A DNA stretch of 16,534 bases, from positions 1-16,534 of the forward strand of contig BNXH01000036.1 in the NCBI GenBank assembly GCA_025999435.1. Direction: 5' to 3'. Below the pieces are notes generated by a model, which made no database searches, was not told the DNA's origin, and saw only the letters and a list, made by a program, of their open reading frames with translations. Below are positions 7,618-15,619 of the stretch, piece by piece. Position 1 is the first letter of the stretch; each line of letters begins with the position of its first letter. Both the position numbers and the translations under genes were made by a program. This stretch comes from Bacteroidia bacterium (GTDB taxonomy: Bacteria; Bacteroidota; Bacteroidia; Bacteroidales; Dysgonomonadaceae).

Positions 7618-8196
7618 TTATTTCGGTTTGACGTATCCTACCGGATTACGCGCTTTAGGCTCACTGATGATTTTTTGTCTTGCCGCCAGTTCTGACAGTG
7701 CAAGATAAATTTCATCGAATGATTTTTGGTTATCTTCATCGATGTCGTTGTAGCCGGCAAAGACCTCCTCTATATACTCTTTAAGCTCTTTGACTTCCCT
7801 TTGCAATAGCTTTACTTCATTAGCCGTAGGATTCATAAGCAACTGACGCACTGCTACAAAAGCGCGCATAATACCCATATTAATCTGTACGGCAGTCTTG
7901 GATTTAAGCACACTGCTTAACATAGCGATTCCAAGTTCCGTAAAAGCATAGGGTAAGTATTTTGAATGCTTTCCTCTACCTTCAGTCTTTAAGGTCACAA
8001 ATTGTGATCTTAAAGAATCATATTCACTTTTAGTTAATTCGAACATAAAGTCATCAGGAAACCGTTCTATATTTCGCTTTACGGACTGGTTCAACACTCT
8101 TGTCTCTACCTGATACATACTCGCCAAATCGAAGTCGAGCATTACTTTCATGCCTCTTATCTCGTATATTTTATTTTGTATTACTGAAAGCTCCAT
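7618..8196 (-). CDS. ORF6N-domain DNA-binding protein
   Basis: Predicted DNA-binding protein of the ORF6N (KilA-N related) family, known from phages, poxviruses and many Bacteroidetes chromosomes; the target is unknown. Residues 7-56 carry the full signature: KIYEIRGMKVMLD, DLASMYQV, LNQSVKRNIERFP and DDFMFELT. Residues 80-118 (YLPYAFTELGIAML through RAFVAVRQLL) are the usual extension. A charged helix at about 126-146 could mediate dimer formation. At 192 aa it looks intact. It sits between pdxJ and the TonB gene and has its own promoter inside the end of pdxJ, so it is probably a stand-alone gene inserted into a housekeeping block. Whether it is phage-derived or an antirepressor-like regulator cannot be decided. 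Confidence 0.9.
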   Translation of the reverse strand: MELSVIQNKIYEIRGMKVMLDFDLASMYQVETRVLNQSVKRNIERFPDDFMFELTKSEYDSLRSQFVTLKTEGRGKHSKYLPYAFTELGIAMLSSVLKSKTAVQINMGIMRAFVAVRQLLMNPTANEVKLLQREVKELKEYIEEVFAGYNDIDEDNQKSFDEIYLALSELAARQKIISEPKARNPVGYVKPK

Positions 8197-8227
8197 CTTT
8201 TTTTTGACAGTTCGGTTTCTTTATCGT

Positions 8228-8257
8228 CAAAGTTATATTTTTATATTCTTCAAACAA
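8228..8257 (-). promoter_or_regulatory. Promoter of the ORF6N gene
   Basis: On the minus strand, TAACTTTG (8228-8235) is an exact -7 match and overlaps the pdxJ stop codon. TTG at 8255-8257 lies 19 bases upstream, the expected -33 spacing. The ATG is 32 bases downstream, giving a leader of about 25 bases. Confidence 0.55.
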
Positions 8258-8958
8258 TTTTTATAAGCTTGGATTGTTTTTTCCAACCCCAGATATAAAG
8301 CGTCGCTAATAAGTGCATGACCAATAGAAACCTCATCCAGAAAAGGGATGTTTGTATACAGGTAGTTCAGGTTTTCGAGACTCAGGTCGTGACCTGCGTT
8401 TATTCCCAATCCTAATTTCTTCGCTACTTTGGCTGCTTCCATAAATGGAACTATAGCTGCTTCCTTATTCCTGGCATATTCGCTTGCATAAGGTTCGGTA
8501 TAAAGTTCAATCCGGTCTGCCCCAGCCTTTGCCGCATGTTCTATAACTTTAAGGTCTGTACCTACAAAAATGGAAGTGCGTACACCAACAGCCTTGAATG
8601 TGTCTACAAGATCGGATAGAAACGATTGGTGCTCTACAGTATCCCACCCCGAATCGGACGTAATAGCATCCGGCTTGTCGGGAACAAGAGTTACCTGTGT
8701 CGGCCTGATAGTTGTTATCAGATCTACGAATTTCTGCGCCGGATAACCTTCTATGTTGAATTCGGTTCTAATTTTAGCTTTCAGGTCGTATACATCCTTA
8801 AATCGTATATGTCTTTCGTCGGGACGGGGATGTACGGTAATTCCTTCAGCCCCGAATTTTTCGCAATCGATTGCTACGTTCACTACATCCGGGACATTTC
8901 CTCCACGTGCATTGCGTATAGTTGCAATCTTGTTGATGTTTACACTAAGTTTGGTCAT
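8233..8958 (-). CDS. pdxJ: Pyridoxine 5'-phosphate synthase PdxJ
   Basis: Condenses 1-deoxy-D-xylulose 5-phosphate with 3-amino-2-oxopropyl phosphate to give pyridoxine 5'-phosphate, the last ring-forming step of the DXP-dependent vitamin B6 pathway. A TIM-barrel enzyme of 241 aa, the usual length. [20 protein letters not shown] is the standard N-terminus. His43 lies in [11 protein letters not shown], and Glu70, Glu151 (in IELYTEPYA) and His190 (in INAGHDL) correspond to the catalytic residues. [10 protein letters not shown] (212-221) is the C-terminal phosphate-binding region. The frame could be extended to a TTG at 8967, but the ATG at 8958 gives the conserved N-terminus and is preferred. 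It is divergent from nadK across a 196-base control region. Confidence 0.96.
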   Translation of the reverse strand: MTKLSVNINKIATIRNARGGNVPDVVNVAIDCEKFGAEGITVHPRPDERHIRFKDVYDLKAKIRTEFNIEGYPAQKFVDLITTIRPTQVTLVPDKPDAITSDSGWDTVEHQSFLSDLVDTFKAVGVRTSIFVGTDLKVIEHAAKAGADRIELYTEPYASEYARNKEAAIVPFMEAAKVAKKLGLGINAGHDLSLENLNYLYTNIPFLDEVSIGHALISDALYLGLEKTIQAYKNCLKNIKI

Positions 8959-9004
8959 ATAAAACAATTAAAAAAGATCATTCTGCTTTTACTTTATTCA
9001 AAAG

Positions 9005-9012
9005 TATATTTG
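9005..9012 (+). promoter_or_regulatory. Possible -7 box for nadK
   Basis: TATATTTG matches TAnnTTTG, but it is about 150 bases before nadK and has no recognisable -33 partner. It could start a long-leader nadK transcript. No closer exact match was found. Confidence 0.25.
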
Positions 9013-9034
9013 TTAGTCGAAACTTTTTGCCAAC

Positions 9035-9063
9035 TTTGCGAAATGATATACGTCGCAAATGTA
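9035..9063. promoter_or_regulatory. Inverted repeat overlapping a pdxJ -7 box
   Basis: TTTGCGA (9035-9041) and TCGCAAA (9053-9059) are perfect 7-bp inverted arms with an 11-base spacer, a typical operator size. The right arm overlaps TACATTTG (9056-9063, minus strand), an exact -7 box pointing to pdxJ about 100 bases away. I infer a candidate operator controlling pdxJ, and perhaps nadK; the regulator is unknown. Confidence 0.4.
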
Positions 9064-9154
9064 ACACGAATTAACGAAATAGCGGGTATCAGTTCCAAAT
9101 TATTAACAGCTTAGAAGCTCATTTGTTTTGTAATGGGAGCCAATTTTTTTAAGA

Positions 9155-10036
9155 ATGAGACAGACAATGAAAATAGCTATATTCGGAAGTAAACATCAGA
9201 AAAAAGGTCAGGTAGAAAAACTGTTTGAAATTCTGCAACGAAATAATGCGGAGATATATCTTCAGGAAAAATTTTATAATTACCTGAAAGATATGTTACG
9301 TCTCGACTACAAAATCGAGGGTATAATCAAAGGTAACGAATTTGATGCAGACCTGGTAGTGAGTATAGGCGGCGACGGTACATTTTTGCGCGCGGTTTCT
9401 GTGATAGGGAAAAAGAATATTCCTATACTTGGTATCAATGCCGGACGGCTTGGATTCCTTGCCGATGTGGGTGAAGAAGACCTTGAAGATACTTTTGCCG
9501 ACATATTTTCGGGAAATTACAGGATAGAGCACCGGAGCCAATTGCATTTGTCGACCGAACATAAGGAATACCAGGGCTTCAATTATGCCCTAAATGAAAT
9601 AGCAATTCTGAAACAAGATACGGCGTCTATGATTACCGTGCATGCCCATATCAACGGGGAATACCTGACATCGTACGAGGCTGACGGACTGATCATAGCA
9701 ACGCCTACAGGTTCTACGGCTTATGCCCTGAGTGCGGGAGGGCCTGTGATGACTCCCGATTCGGCCAGTTTTGTGATAGCAGCGATCGCTCCTCATAGTC
9801 TGGGTGGCAGGCCGTTGGTGGTAAGGGACGATTGCGAAATAACGTTCGATGTGGAAAGCCGTAACAATAGTTATCTGGTTTCGCTGGATGGCCGTTCCAA
9901 TATATTCAGGACGGGGACAAGGCTAACTGTCAAAAAGGCTGATTTCGATCTTCAAGTGGTTAAGCGAAAAGATAATTCATTCTATAATACTCTCCGCAAC
10001 AAACTGATGTGGGGCGTTGATCCGAGGCAAAGCTGA
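9155..10036 (+). CDS. nadK: NAD kinase
   Basis: Phosphorylates NAD to NADP in the cytoplasm, the only route to NADP in most bacteria. The 293 aa contain the hallmark GGDGT (72-76, in VVSIGGDGTFLRA) with the catalytic Asp74, the NE motif (147-148), and the Gly/Thr-rich TPTGSTAYALSAGGP loop (183-197). LGINAGRLGFL (92-102) is also typical. The first ATG (9155) gives MRQT before MKIAIFGS; the ATG at 9167 gives the N-terminus more usual in the family and may be the true start. It is divergent from pdxJ. The 3' end is followed by a repeat and a convergent gene. Confidence 0.95.
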   Translation: MRQTMKIAIFGSKHQKKGQVEKLFEILQRNNAEIYLQEKFYNYLKDMLRLDYKIEGIIKGNEFDADLVVSIGGDGTFLRAVSVIGKKNIPILGINAGRLGFLADVGEEDLEDTFADIFSGNYRIEHRSQLHLSTEHKEYQGFNYALNEIAILKQDTASMITVHAHINGEYLTSYEADGLIIATPTGSTAYALSAGGPVMTPDSASFVIAAIAPHSLGGRPLVVRDDCEITFDVESRNNSYLVSLDGRSNIFRTGTRLTVKKADFDLQVVKRKDNSFYNTLRNKLMWGVDPRQS

Positions 10037-10037
10037 G

Positions 10038-10146
10038 GCAGTCAACAGTTAGCAAGAGGTTCGTCATCGCGAGCCTAAAAGGCAAAGCAATCCGGAAAAC
10101 TAAATTCCGGATTGCTTCATTTCACTACGTTTCACTCGCAATGACG
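10038..10146. repeat. Simple-repeat fragment and hairpin repeat, copy 3
   Basis: Just after the nadK stop, GCAGTCAACAGTTAGCA resembles the 7-base tandem repeat at the end of queC. Then CGTCATCGCGAG (10062-10073) pairs, with one mismatch, with CTCGCAATGACG at the right end. Inside it AAGCAATCCGGAA (10085-10097) and TTCCGGATTGCTT (10105-10117) make a perfect 13-bp stem with a 7-base loop. It is the same family as the elements at 3995 and 13775 but lacks the outer GGCTGTCCCAAAA ends. No T-run follows, so a terminator role for nadK is uncertain. Bases 10147-10269 hold nothing else clear. Confidence 0.65.
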
Positions 10147-10269
10147 ATAAAAATCGAATGTTTAATTACATACGCTTCTTCCTGTGATAATATATTTATT
10201 CTTTCATTTTCACTACATTCGGCCAATTACAGACCGAAGCAAACCCTTACCTCCGGTAATGGAGGTTGA

Positions 10270-12180
10270 TTACCAAGGATTGATTCCGCTGACAGCTGCT
10301 TTCCTGATAGCCCAGGCCACAGCGTTTAACTCCAAAGCCGAGTTATAAACAACGCGTTTATAAGTAGCGTCGCCCGGCCCATATAATTTAGATTTAGGCT
10401 TGTAGGCACTATCGAAAGTTGTAGGAGTTGCATCAGATGAATTATTGTTAGTGTCGGACCCCGTACTATCCCCAAAATATACAAAATTTTTACTGTTGTT
10501 ATACCATACAATCGAATAATCCGAATCTATACCTGTTTTCGACGTAGATTGCGCTGTACAAACCTGTACGGAGTTTGGAGGTAAACTAGTCAGTACAAAG
10601 GAGTTATTAGATGCATTATCCTCACCCCAATACATTCCTGCGAGGTTGCCGAATGGCCCGTTTATGATAGGATCAGCAGAATTGTTCGCTATTTGATATA
10701 CATTGTCATCCCCTCCTCCGGTCTGGGTCTGGGCCGTCGATAGTCCTGCAAAGAGGCCACTTATCATATAATTAACGTTATCTCTGCTATAACCATTACT
10801 ACCATTATCCGCGGTAGCAAATATTAAGCAACCACCCGCATGGACATAATTATAAAGCGCCGTAGCTAATGCACTTGACGGTGGAGCGCCAAATGAGAAG
10901 TATAAAACAATATCAGGATATTCTTTAATAGCACCAGTACCGTAACCATTATTCAAGTAGTTTACTGCGTTACCTAAATTAGTGCCAACATTCCATAGAG
11001 AGCTGAGAGGCGACTCCATCTTTACTACGCCATCAGCCCCAAAGTTCCTTGCGGCTTTAAGAGCGTTCTCTCTTGGCCCTCCATTCCATGAATAATTATA
11101 TAGATCTGTAGCTCCAATGATAGCATATTTCATCGCGGGCAATGTGACGGGGATAATAGCGGAACATTCCAGGGAGCTTAATGGCGTATTCGCTTTTATT
11201 GTAAGCTGAATGTCTTCGTTTATAGTAGGTTTTCCGTAGCCCTGCAATATTACAGTTTGTCTTCCTGCACTGGCAAACGATCCCGAACCCTTAAAGTAGA
11301 TACCGTTTTTTGTTTCCGTATATATATTATATGAGCCTGACTGGGATACGTTGATTTGCATTGTTATTACATGAGTACCATTCTGCAGAGTCCTGTTTTT
11401 AACATATTGGCCTTGTACCACAGTAGCCGAGCAGACCATTTCGTATTCGGCGATCTTTTCCTGTACCGTTATTTTAGGCTCACACCCCGCAACCAGACTT
11501 ATTCCACTGAATTTTAATTCATCCGTTCGTACTAAAGCAGGCGTTCCTTGCGCGGGAACTTTTACTGTTATTCTCCCTGTTTCCAGAGCAACTCCCGTGT
11601 AAAAAAAACTATAGCCGTTGCCTGACAGGGCCGCGATAACGAAAGAGCCTTTTTTGGTTACATCCAGGTCTATTTCCAGATATTCATTACCAGTTACGGG
11701 GGTTCCTTCTATATAGGAACCGTTTATCCTGATAGCGGAACAATCGACAGGCCCGATAACCGCCGCTCCGTCCTGGTTCAATTTCACCCATTCATCCATA
11801 TTCCACATATATAGGCCTTCATCCATGTTAATGGCTTTTGGATTCACATTATAAACGACCATTCCCGTCGCTTTCAGTTTCTCGTCGGCTGTCGCGTTGT
11901 CGGACCATACTCCGCCGCCGGTATCGACGCCACCATATAGAGGGGTCAGTTTTGCCGCGTCGCGAAGGAAAACCTTTGGATACAGCACTCCTTTTGTAGC
12001 GTTTTCAAGGCTGGTGACATCCGATGTCGGGTTAGTGGCATCTGTTTCTTTATGGTCCAGTAAAGCTCCCCTTTCAGGGGAAATTCCCGACCCTATTGTT
12101 ACTTGAGCCGACAAGTTCAAGTTTCCTGATAGTATGAACAAGGAACATATAAACAAAATCAATAATTTTGCTTTCATCAT
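10270..12180 (-). CDS. Large secreted protein with tandem beta domains
   Basis: Function not known. The 636-aa protein begins with a signal peptide (about 1-25, ending NLSA before Gln), so it is exported. An N-terminal part (about 26-140) begins VTIGSGISPERGALLD, a phrase I associate with Bacteroidetes secreted proteins. Then come two related units of about 100 aa, each opening with a Cys (C147 and C250) and sharing the patterns G-x-Y, V...GS(F/Y).I and NG..F..G......G..TV. They resemble repeated beta-sandwich domains of Bacteroidetes surface proteins. From 350 on, MKYAIIGATDL, PDIVLYFSFG and AGGCLIFATADNG (448-460) suggest an alpha/beta domain like a class I glutamine-amidotransferase/ThuA fold. 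No lipoprotein box and no obvious T9SS tail were seen. ATG codons at 12180 and 12177 are both possible. Confidence 0.8.
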   Translation of the reverse strand: MMKAKLLILFICSLFILSGNLNLSAQVTIGSGISPERGALLDHKETDATNPTSDVTSLENATKGVLYPKVFLRDAAKLTPLYGGVDTGGGVWSDNATADEKLKATGMVVYNVNPKAINMDEGLYMWNMDEWVKLNQDGAAVIGPVDCSAIRINGSYIEGTPVTGNEYLEIDLDVTKKGSFVIAALSGNGYSFFYTGVALETGRITVKVPAQGTPALVRTDELKFSGISLVAGCEPKITVQEKIAEYEMVCSATVVQGQYVKNRTLQNGTHVITMQINVSQSGSYNIYTETKNGIYFKGSGSFASAGRQTVILQGYGKPTINEDIQLTIKANTPLSSLECSAIIPVTLPAMKYAIIGATDLYNYSWNGGPRENALKAARNFGADGVVKMESPLSSLWNVGTNLGNAVNYLNNGYGTGAIKEYPDIVLYFSFGAPPSSALATALYNYVHAGGCLIFATADNGSNGYSRDNVNYMISGLFAGLSTAQTQTGGGDDNVYQIANNSADPIINGPFGNLAGMYWGEDNASNNSFVLTSLPPNSVQVCTAQSTSKTGIDSDYSIVWYNNSKNFVYFGDSTGSDTNNNSSDATPTTFDSAYKPKSKLYGPGDATYKRVVYNSALELNAVAWAIRKAAVSGINPW

Positions 12181-12406
12181 TTTCTTTAGTAAATTAGTTT
12201 TATAGTTATTTGATATTTAAGTAATTGATAAATATACCAGAACATTTAACAAATCCGGAATTTCCCATTTCCGGGCGAAAACTGTTCTATTCTTTCCCGT
12301 CCCATTGGTATAAGCCTGGGTACGAATTTCTTTATTTCATTTCGAAATTAAAATTTCGTACAATTTTGTAGTTTGTTATCGTTTAGTTCTTTATCTTAAT
12401 TTGTGA
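12181..12406 (-). promoter_or_regulatory. Long AT-rich leader of the secreted-protein gene
   Basis: If the promoter at 12407-12436 is used, the message has a leader of about 220 bases. It contains two inverted repeats: CCGGAA (12255-12260) with TTCCGG (12269-12274), and GTACGAA (12320-12326) with TTCGTAC (12355-12361). Neither is followed by a U-run, and no known riboswitch motif was recognised. Bases 12437-12556 show nothing further. Confidence 0.35.
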
Positions 12407-12436
12407 CAAAGTTATAACAAATAGAATAAAAAACAA
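12407..12436 (-). promoter_or_regulatory. Promoter for the secreted-protein gene
   Basis: On the minus strand, TAACTTTG (12407-12414) is an exact -7 match, and TTG (12434-12436) lies 19 bases upstream in the -33 position. This lies in the gap between the regulator gene and the secreted-protein gene, which supports separate transcription of the latter. Confidence 0.5.
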
Positions 12437-12556
12437 GTATGTCTTTTTGCAATTAATCACCTTTATCGTTTCTTTTTTTACAGGAATACGGGCAGATAAA
12501 TGCTATATACGCAAAATAAAATAACTTTATGCCAGATTATGCGTTTTTTTTTCTTT

Positions 12557-13600
12557 TTATGGATTTTTGAGCCATAAAAGGAGGAAAAGCCCAAAAATAG
12601 TATGTAGTATATGCAGGGATGCGGCTGTCATGGTTTTTATATCCGTCAATTTTGAGATTCGATAATGTATATCCCTGAATTGTTTAATTAACATTATATC
12701 ATTAGATTTACTTATCAGCGTCGATTTCCTGATTACAGAGTTTAACCATCTCTTTTGAATATCGCACATCAGATGATTATCTTCTATTACGATAGGGCTT
12801 TCGGGATAGATCCATAGCTGCAACATCAGTTTATCGTCATATTCATAGTAAATGCAGGCAGAATTAAGGTTAAAATGGGAAAAATATACGGAATATGCCG
12901 ATCCGGTTTTAGTCTCGCCTGTCCGTACAATGGTTTCACAAAATGCTAATAATTCAAATAATTCCTTTTGCAGGACATGCATATCTTCATTGGAAATAAA
13001 TCCCAAACGGTAGAAATACTGTATCTCTTTAATAAGTCCGTTAATAGCCGCGCTGTCTACAATACAGGTTATATTTCTCAGCTGATTGAAGTAATAGGCG
13101 CTTTTTTTATGTAAATCGTGTATTTGAGGTATGATTTTAATATCGGAGAACTGGCTCATCAACGGTATCTGTCCTATCGAATTCAGATAAAGACAGTATT
13201 CAAACTTAAAAAGAGTTTCATATGGAAAAAGAGTCAGAGGCATCCGGTTAATAGCGGCAATGATATTGAGGTCTTTGGCGCGAGCCAGTTTTTCCATAAT
13301 TATATTACCCTGTTCCAGCTTATCGATAAAAATACTGTTCGGGCTTTGAGCTATATTGACAGGCATATCAAAAAAAACACGCCTGCCCGTATCCATGACA
13401 AGCACGCTGTCGATCGAAAAACCAAGATCACGGGCAATAGTTACAACTTCCTGAAAAGTAAACGGAATCTGGTTGTTAATCCGGCGATAAACAGATTCTT
13501 TACCTACGCACAATAAATCCATCAGGTAGGTTATTATTTCTTTCTTATCAGCAAATCGCTTGGTTATTTCACTGATTATTAATTCATTCGGGTTATTCAT
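12557..13600 (-). CDS. HTH transcriptional regulator, BetR-like N-terminus
   Basis: Probable cytoplasmic DNA-binding regulator. Of the 347 aa, about 22-67 form a helix-turn-helix region (YLMDLLCVGKESVYRRINNQ, then FTFQEVVTIARDLGFSIDSVL). This pattern recalls the BetR-type N-terminal domain, in which a YRRI recognition segment follows the turn. The remaining roughly 280 aa are alpha-helical in character, with conserved-looking stretches (NRMPLTLFPYETLFKFEYCLYLNSIG, 118-143), but match no effector domain I recognise. The last 20 residues are strikingly hydrophobic (ILHTIFGLFLLLWL), which could be a membrane tail or an altered C-terminus. It is upstream of the secreted-protein gene on the same strand, so control of that gene is plausible but unproven. 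Confidence 0.75.
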   Translation of the reverse strand: MNNPNELIISEITKRFADKKEIITYLMDLLCVGKESVYRRINNQIPFTFQEVVTIARDLGFSIDSVLVMDTGRRVFFDMPVNIAQSPNSIFIDKLEQGNIIMEKLARAKDLNIIAAINRMPLTLFPYETLFKFEYCLYLNSIGQIPLMSQFSDIKIIPQIHDLHKKSAYYFNQLRNITCIVDSAAINGLIKEIQYFYRLGFISNEDMHVLQKELFELLAFCETIVRTGETKTGSAYSVYFSHFNLNSACIYYEYDDKLMLQLWIYPESPIVIEDNHLMCDIQKRWLNSVIRKSTLISKSNDIMLIKQFRDIHYRISKLTDIKTMTAASLHILHTIFGLFLLLWLKNP

Positions 13601-13663
13601 ATAATTACAAATAAAGAAGACACGAAAGTAATCTTTTTTAATAAAAAATAGACATTATATATC

Positions 13664-13696
13664 AAAAAAAATTTGGGATATATGATTATCCCAAAT
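13664..13696 (-). terminator. Intrinsic terminator of the glycosyltransferase transcript
   Basis: Read on the minus strand, ATTTGGGATA pairs perfectly with TATCCCAAAT (10-bp arms 13687-13696 and 13671-13680, 6-base loop). Eight T's directly follow (A's at 13664-13671 on the plus strand). No gene lies between the glycosyltransferase stop at 13917 and this point, only the repeat element. Confidence 0.75.
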
Positions 13697-13774
13697 AAGC
13701 AAATGAAAAGTATATGTAATTTTTTGTCTGTCAGGACATTCATGTCGATAGAAGAAATGCAATTTTTTATCGAT

Positions 13775-13905
13775 GGGGCTGTCCCAAAAAATGGAATTCC
13801 CGTCATTGGTAACGAAGTGAAGCAATCCAGAGTGTTGATTATTACTGGATTGCTTCGGGCTATCGCCCTACCAATGACGCATAAAAGACCTTTTGGGACA
13901 GCCTC
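13775..13905. mobile_element. MITE-like element, copy 2 (both ends present)
   Basis: A 131-base element bounded by GGGGCTGTCCCAAAA (13775-13789) and TTTTGGGACAGCCTC (13891-13905), inverted ends that agree at 14 of 15 positions. Inside, CGTCATTGGTA pairs with TACCAATGACG and AAGCAATCCAG with CTGGATTGCTT, so the whole element can fold into one long hairpin. There is no open frame of its own. The left 75 bases closely match copy 1 at 3995. No clear target duplication was found. It starts 11 bases beyond the glycosyltransferase stop codon and lies before that gene's terminator. Confidence 0.75.
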
Positions 13906-13916
13906 TTCCGAAAGGC

Positions 13917-15014
13917 TTACCGGCTCCAAAATTCAAGATATTTCTTTGCGACAGAAATATAGTCGTGATTTTTCTCTACAAATTCGCGGCTCTTACGCGA
14001 TATTTCCGGAATTTCTTTCTTGTTCAGTACAAGCCATTCCAGTTTATCGAACACATCGTCTTCGTGCGGATGTACGTTTACAATCGGCTGATTGGATGTG
14101 TCACCGTATAAATCATAGATATATGGCTCTCCTCCGCCTACAACTACTTTTCCCTGAGCCATTGCCAACAAAGCATTCATCGCCGGAGTGTGCGAGTATA
14201 GCTGGTCGAGCACTACATGCGCTTCCGACATTAATTTCTGATAGACATCATAGCTCACCGATTCCACACGGGTAACGATTACTCTGCCGGGATACTTGTC
14301 TTTGACCCGTGCCAAGGCTTTTTCCATCACGTCGGTTCCTTTGAATTTTTCCCGTACCTTGTTGATACCTATAAAGAAATTCACCTTTTCGGGCTCTTCG
14401 GGTATCGGCTGAAATCCTATTTCGGAAATATTCATCGGAAGTGGAATGTATTTCAATTTGCCGGCGAAAAACGGTTCGTATGATTTGTAATACTCATACA
14501 GGCAGGCAACGATGCCATCGGCAGATGCAGTCAGGCTTTTATTGAAAGCTTCTAACGGGGTATCGATCCATTTGTCTATAAAACGTTGGTTGAAGTCTAC
14601 ATTGATAGGTTTGCCATCTACAAAAAATTCGCAGTAGTCGAATATTTCGTTTCCCAGGCATGCCCTCACCCAGTACGAGTCGTCACCGAATGCACCCATA
14701 AAGACTTTGCCGTTATTCTTTTTCAGTTTCTTGTACAGGTAGTTATTTACCCGCACATTCTGAGTCGTGAAACATGGGTTGATGAGTTGTACAACATCGT
14801 AGCCTTTAAACTTTTTGAATTGTTTGAGCACATTCCTCAGGCTGGAGATGGTGTCGATGATCCCCGAACTTTTGCGGGATAAATCCACATCGCGCGGATA
14901 GTTTTTAAATCCGTCACCGTCGGAAGCTGTAAGGACTTCGTGGCCTAATGTGCGCAAACCCTCTGCCAGAGTAAGATGGGCACGGCTATATTCACCTATT
15001 AAAAGAATTTTCAT
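13917..15014 (-). CDS. GT-B fold glycosyltransferase
   Basis: Probable glycosyltransferase of the GT4/GT1-like GT-B fold; donor and acceptor are unknown. The 365 aa begin with MKILLIGEYSRAHLTLAEGLRTLGHEV (1-27), the usual first beta strand and helix, including Gly7 and His25. The C-terminal half has FFIGINKVREKFKGTDVM (213-230), where a sugar-nucleotide loop is expected. VVLDQLYSHTPAMNALLAMAQGKVVVGGGEPY (267-298) resembles the donor-binding E-x7-E region but without its usual first Glu. No membrane segment or signal peptide is seen, so it acts in the cytoplasm, perhaps on cell-surface polysaccharide. It lies 86 bases after queF, but it has its own -7 box. Confidence 0.8.
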   Translation of the reverse strand: MKILLIGEYSRAHLTLAEGLRTLGHEVLTASDGDGFKNYPRDVDLSRKSSGIIDTISSLRNVLKQFKKFKGYDVVQLINPCFTTQNVRVNNYLYKKLKKNNGKVFMGAFGDDSYWVRACLGNEIFDYCEFFVDGKPINVDFNQRFIDKWIDTPLEAFNKSLTASADGIVACLYEYYKSYEPFFAGKLKYIPLPMNISEIGFQPIPEEPEKVNFFIGINKVREKFKGTDVMEKALARVKDKYPGRVIVTRVESVSYDVYQKLMSEAHVVLDQLYSHTPAMNALLAMAQGKVVVGGGEPYIYDLYGDTSNQPIVNVHPHEDDVFDKLEWLVLNKKEIPEISRKSREFVEKNHDYISVAKKYLEFWSR

Positions 15015-15039
15015 ATCGTTTGTATTGTAATAGAAAATA

Positions 15040-15047
15040 CAAAGATA
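15040..15047 (-). promoter_or_regulatory. -7 promoter box for the glycosyltransferase gene
   Basis: TATCTTTG on the minus strand matches TAnnTTTG and lies 25 bases before the ATG at 15014. No clear -33 box was found. Confidence 0.5.
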
Positions 15048-15100
15048 ACAATTCTATCTTCTTTTTTGATTGTAAAGTTTTTTGTGTTTAGGGCAAACCT

Positions 15101-15568
15101 TCAAAATTGTATCTGTTGCGGATTATGTCTCAACAGGCGTTCGGCAGCCATTTGTCCGTATTTTGTGCCCGGACGGCCATAGTTGCAGTACGGGTAGATG
15201 CTGATGCCCCCGCGAGGAGTGAAAATACCCACCACCTCGATATATCGCGGATCCATCAGTTTGATGAGGTCTTTCATAATGATATTTACACAATCTTCGT
15301 GAAAGGCTCCGTGATTGCGAAAACTGAATAAGTATAATTTCAATGCTTTGCTTTCTACCATCTTCACATCAGGCAGATAGTTGATGTGGATAGTAGCAAA
15401 GTCGGGCTGTCCGGTAATGGGACAGAGACTTGTAAACTCGGGACAATTGAACGTTACCCAGTAATCGTTTCCCTGATGCTTGTTTTCAAAAGCTTCCAGT
15501 ACTTCAGGAGCATAATCGTCTTTATATTCTGTTTTGCCACCCAAGTGGCTCAATCCTTCTATTGTCAT
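15101..15568 (-). CDS. queF: NADPH-dependent preQ0 reductase QueF
   Basis: Reduces the nitrile of 7-cyano-7-deazaguanine (preQ0) to the aminomethyl group of preQ1, using two NADPH, in the queuosine tRNA-modification pathway. The 155 aa fit the short, single-domain (YkvM-type) Que[17 protein letters not shown] (45-60) holds the nucleophile Cys49, which forms a thioimide with the substrate, and Asp56. The QueF motif ESKALKLY (72-79) binds NADPH and is followed by [10 protein letters not shown] (83-92) with His90 and Glu91. It follows queC by 70 bases, so the substrate made by QueC is used by its neighbour. Confidence 0.96.
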   Translation of the reverse strand: MTIEGLSHLGGKTEYKDDYAPEVLEAFENKHQGNDYWVTFNCPEFTSLCPITGQPDFATIHINYLPDVKMVESKALKLYLFSFRNHGAFHEDCVNIIMKDLIKLMDPRYIEVVGIFTPRGGISIYPYCNYGRPGTKYGQMAAERLLRHNPQQIQF

Positions 15569-15619
15569 AATTTAAAATTAGTAGTTAAAGAAGTTAAGAA
15601 GTTAAAAAATATATTGTTT

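Noticed and set aside
8959..8967. TTG start extending PdxJ by three residues
   Set aside because: The ATG at 8958 gives the conserved [10 protein letters not shown]-terminus; the extension adds only unconserved residues.
10249..10266. ACCTCC/GGAGGT hairpin just after the secreted-protein stop as a terminator
   Set aside because: The stem is only 6 bp and no T-run follows on the minus strand.
13597..14275. Open frames over the MITE-like element, one of 200 aa on the plus strand
   Set aside because: They run through the repeat and into the antisense of the glycosyltransferase, with no recognisable domain.
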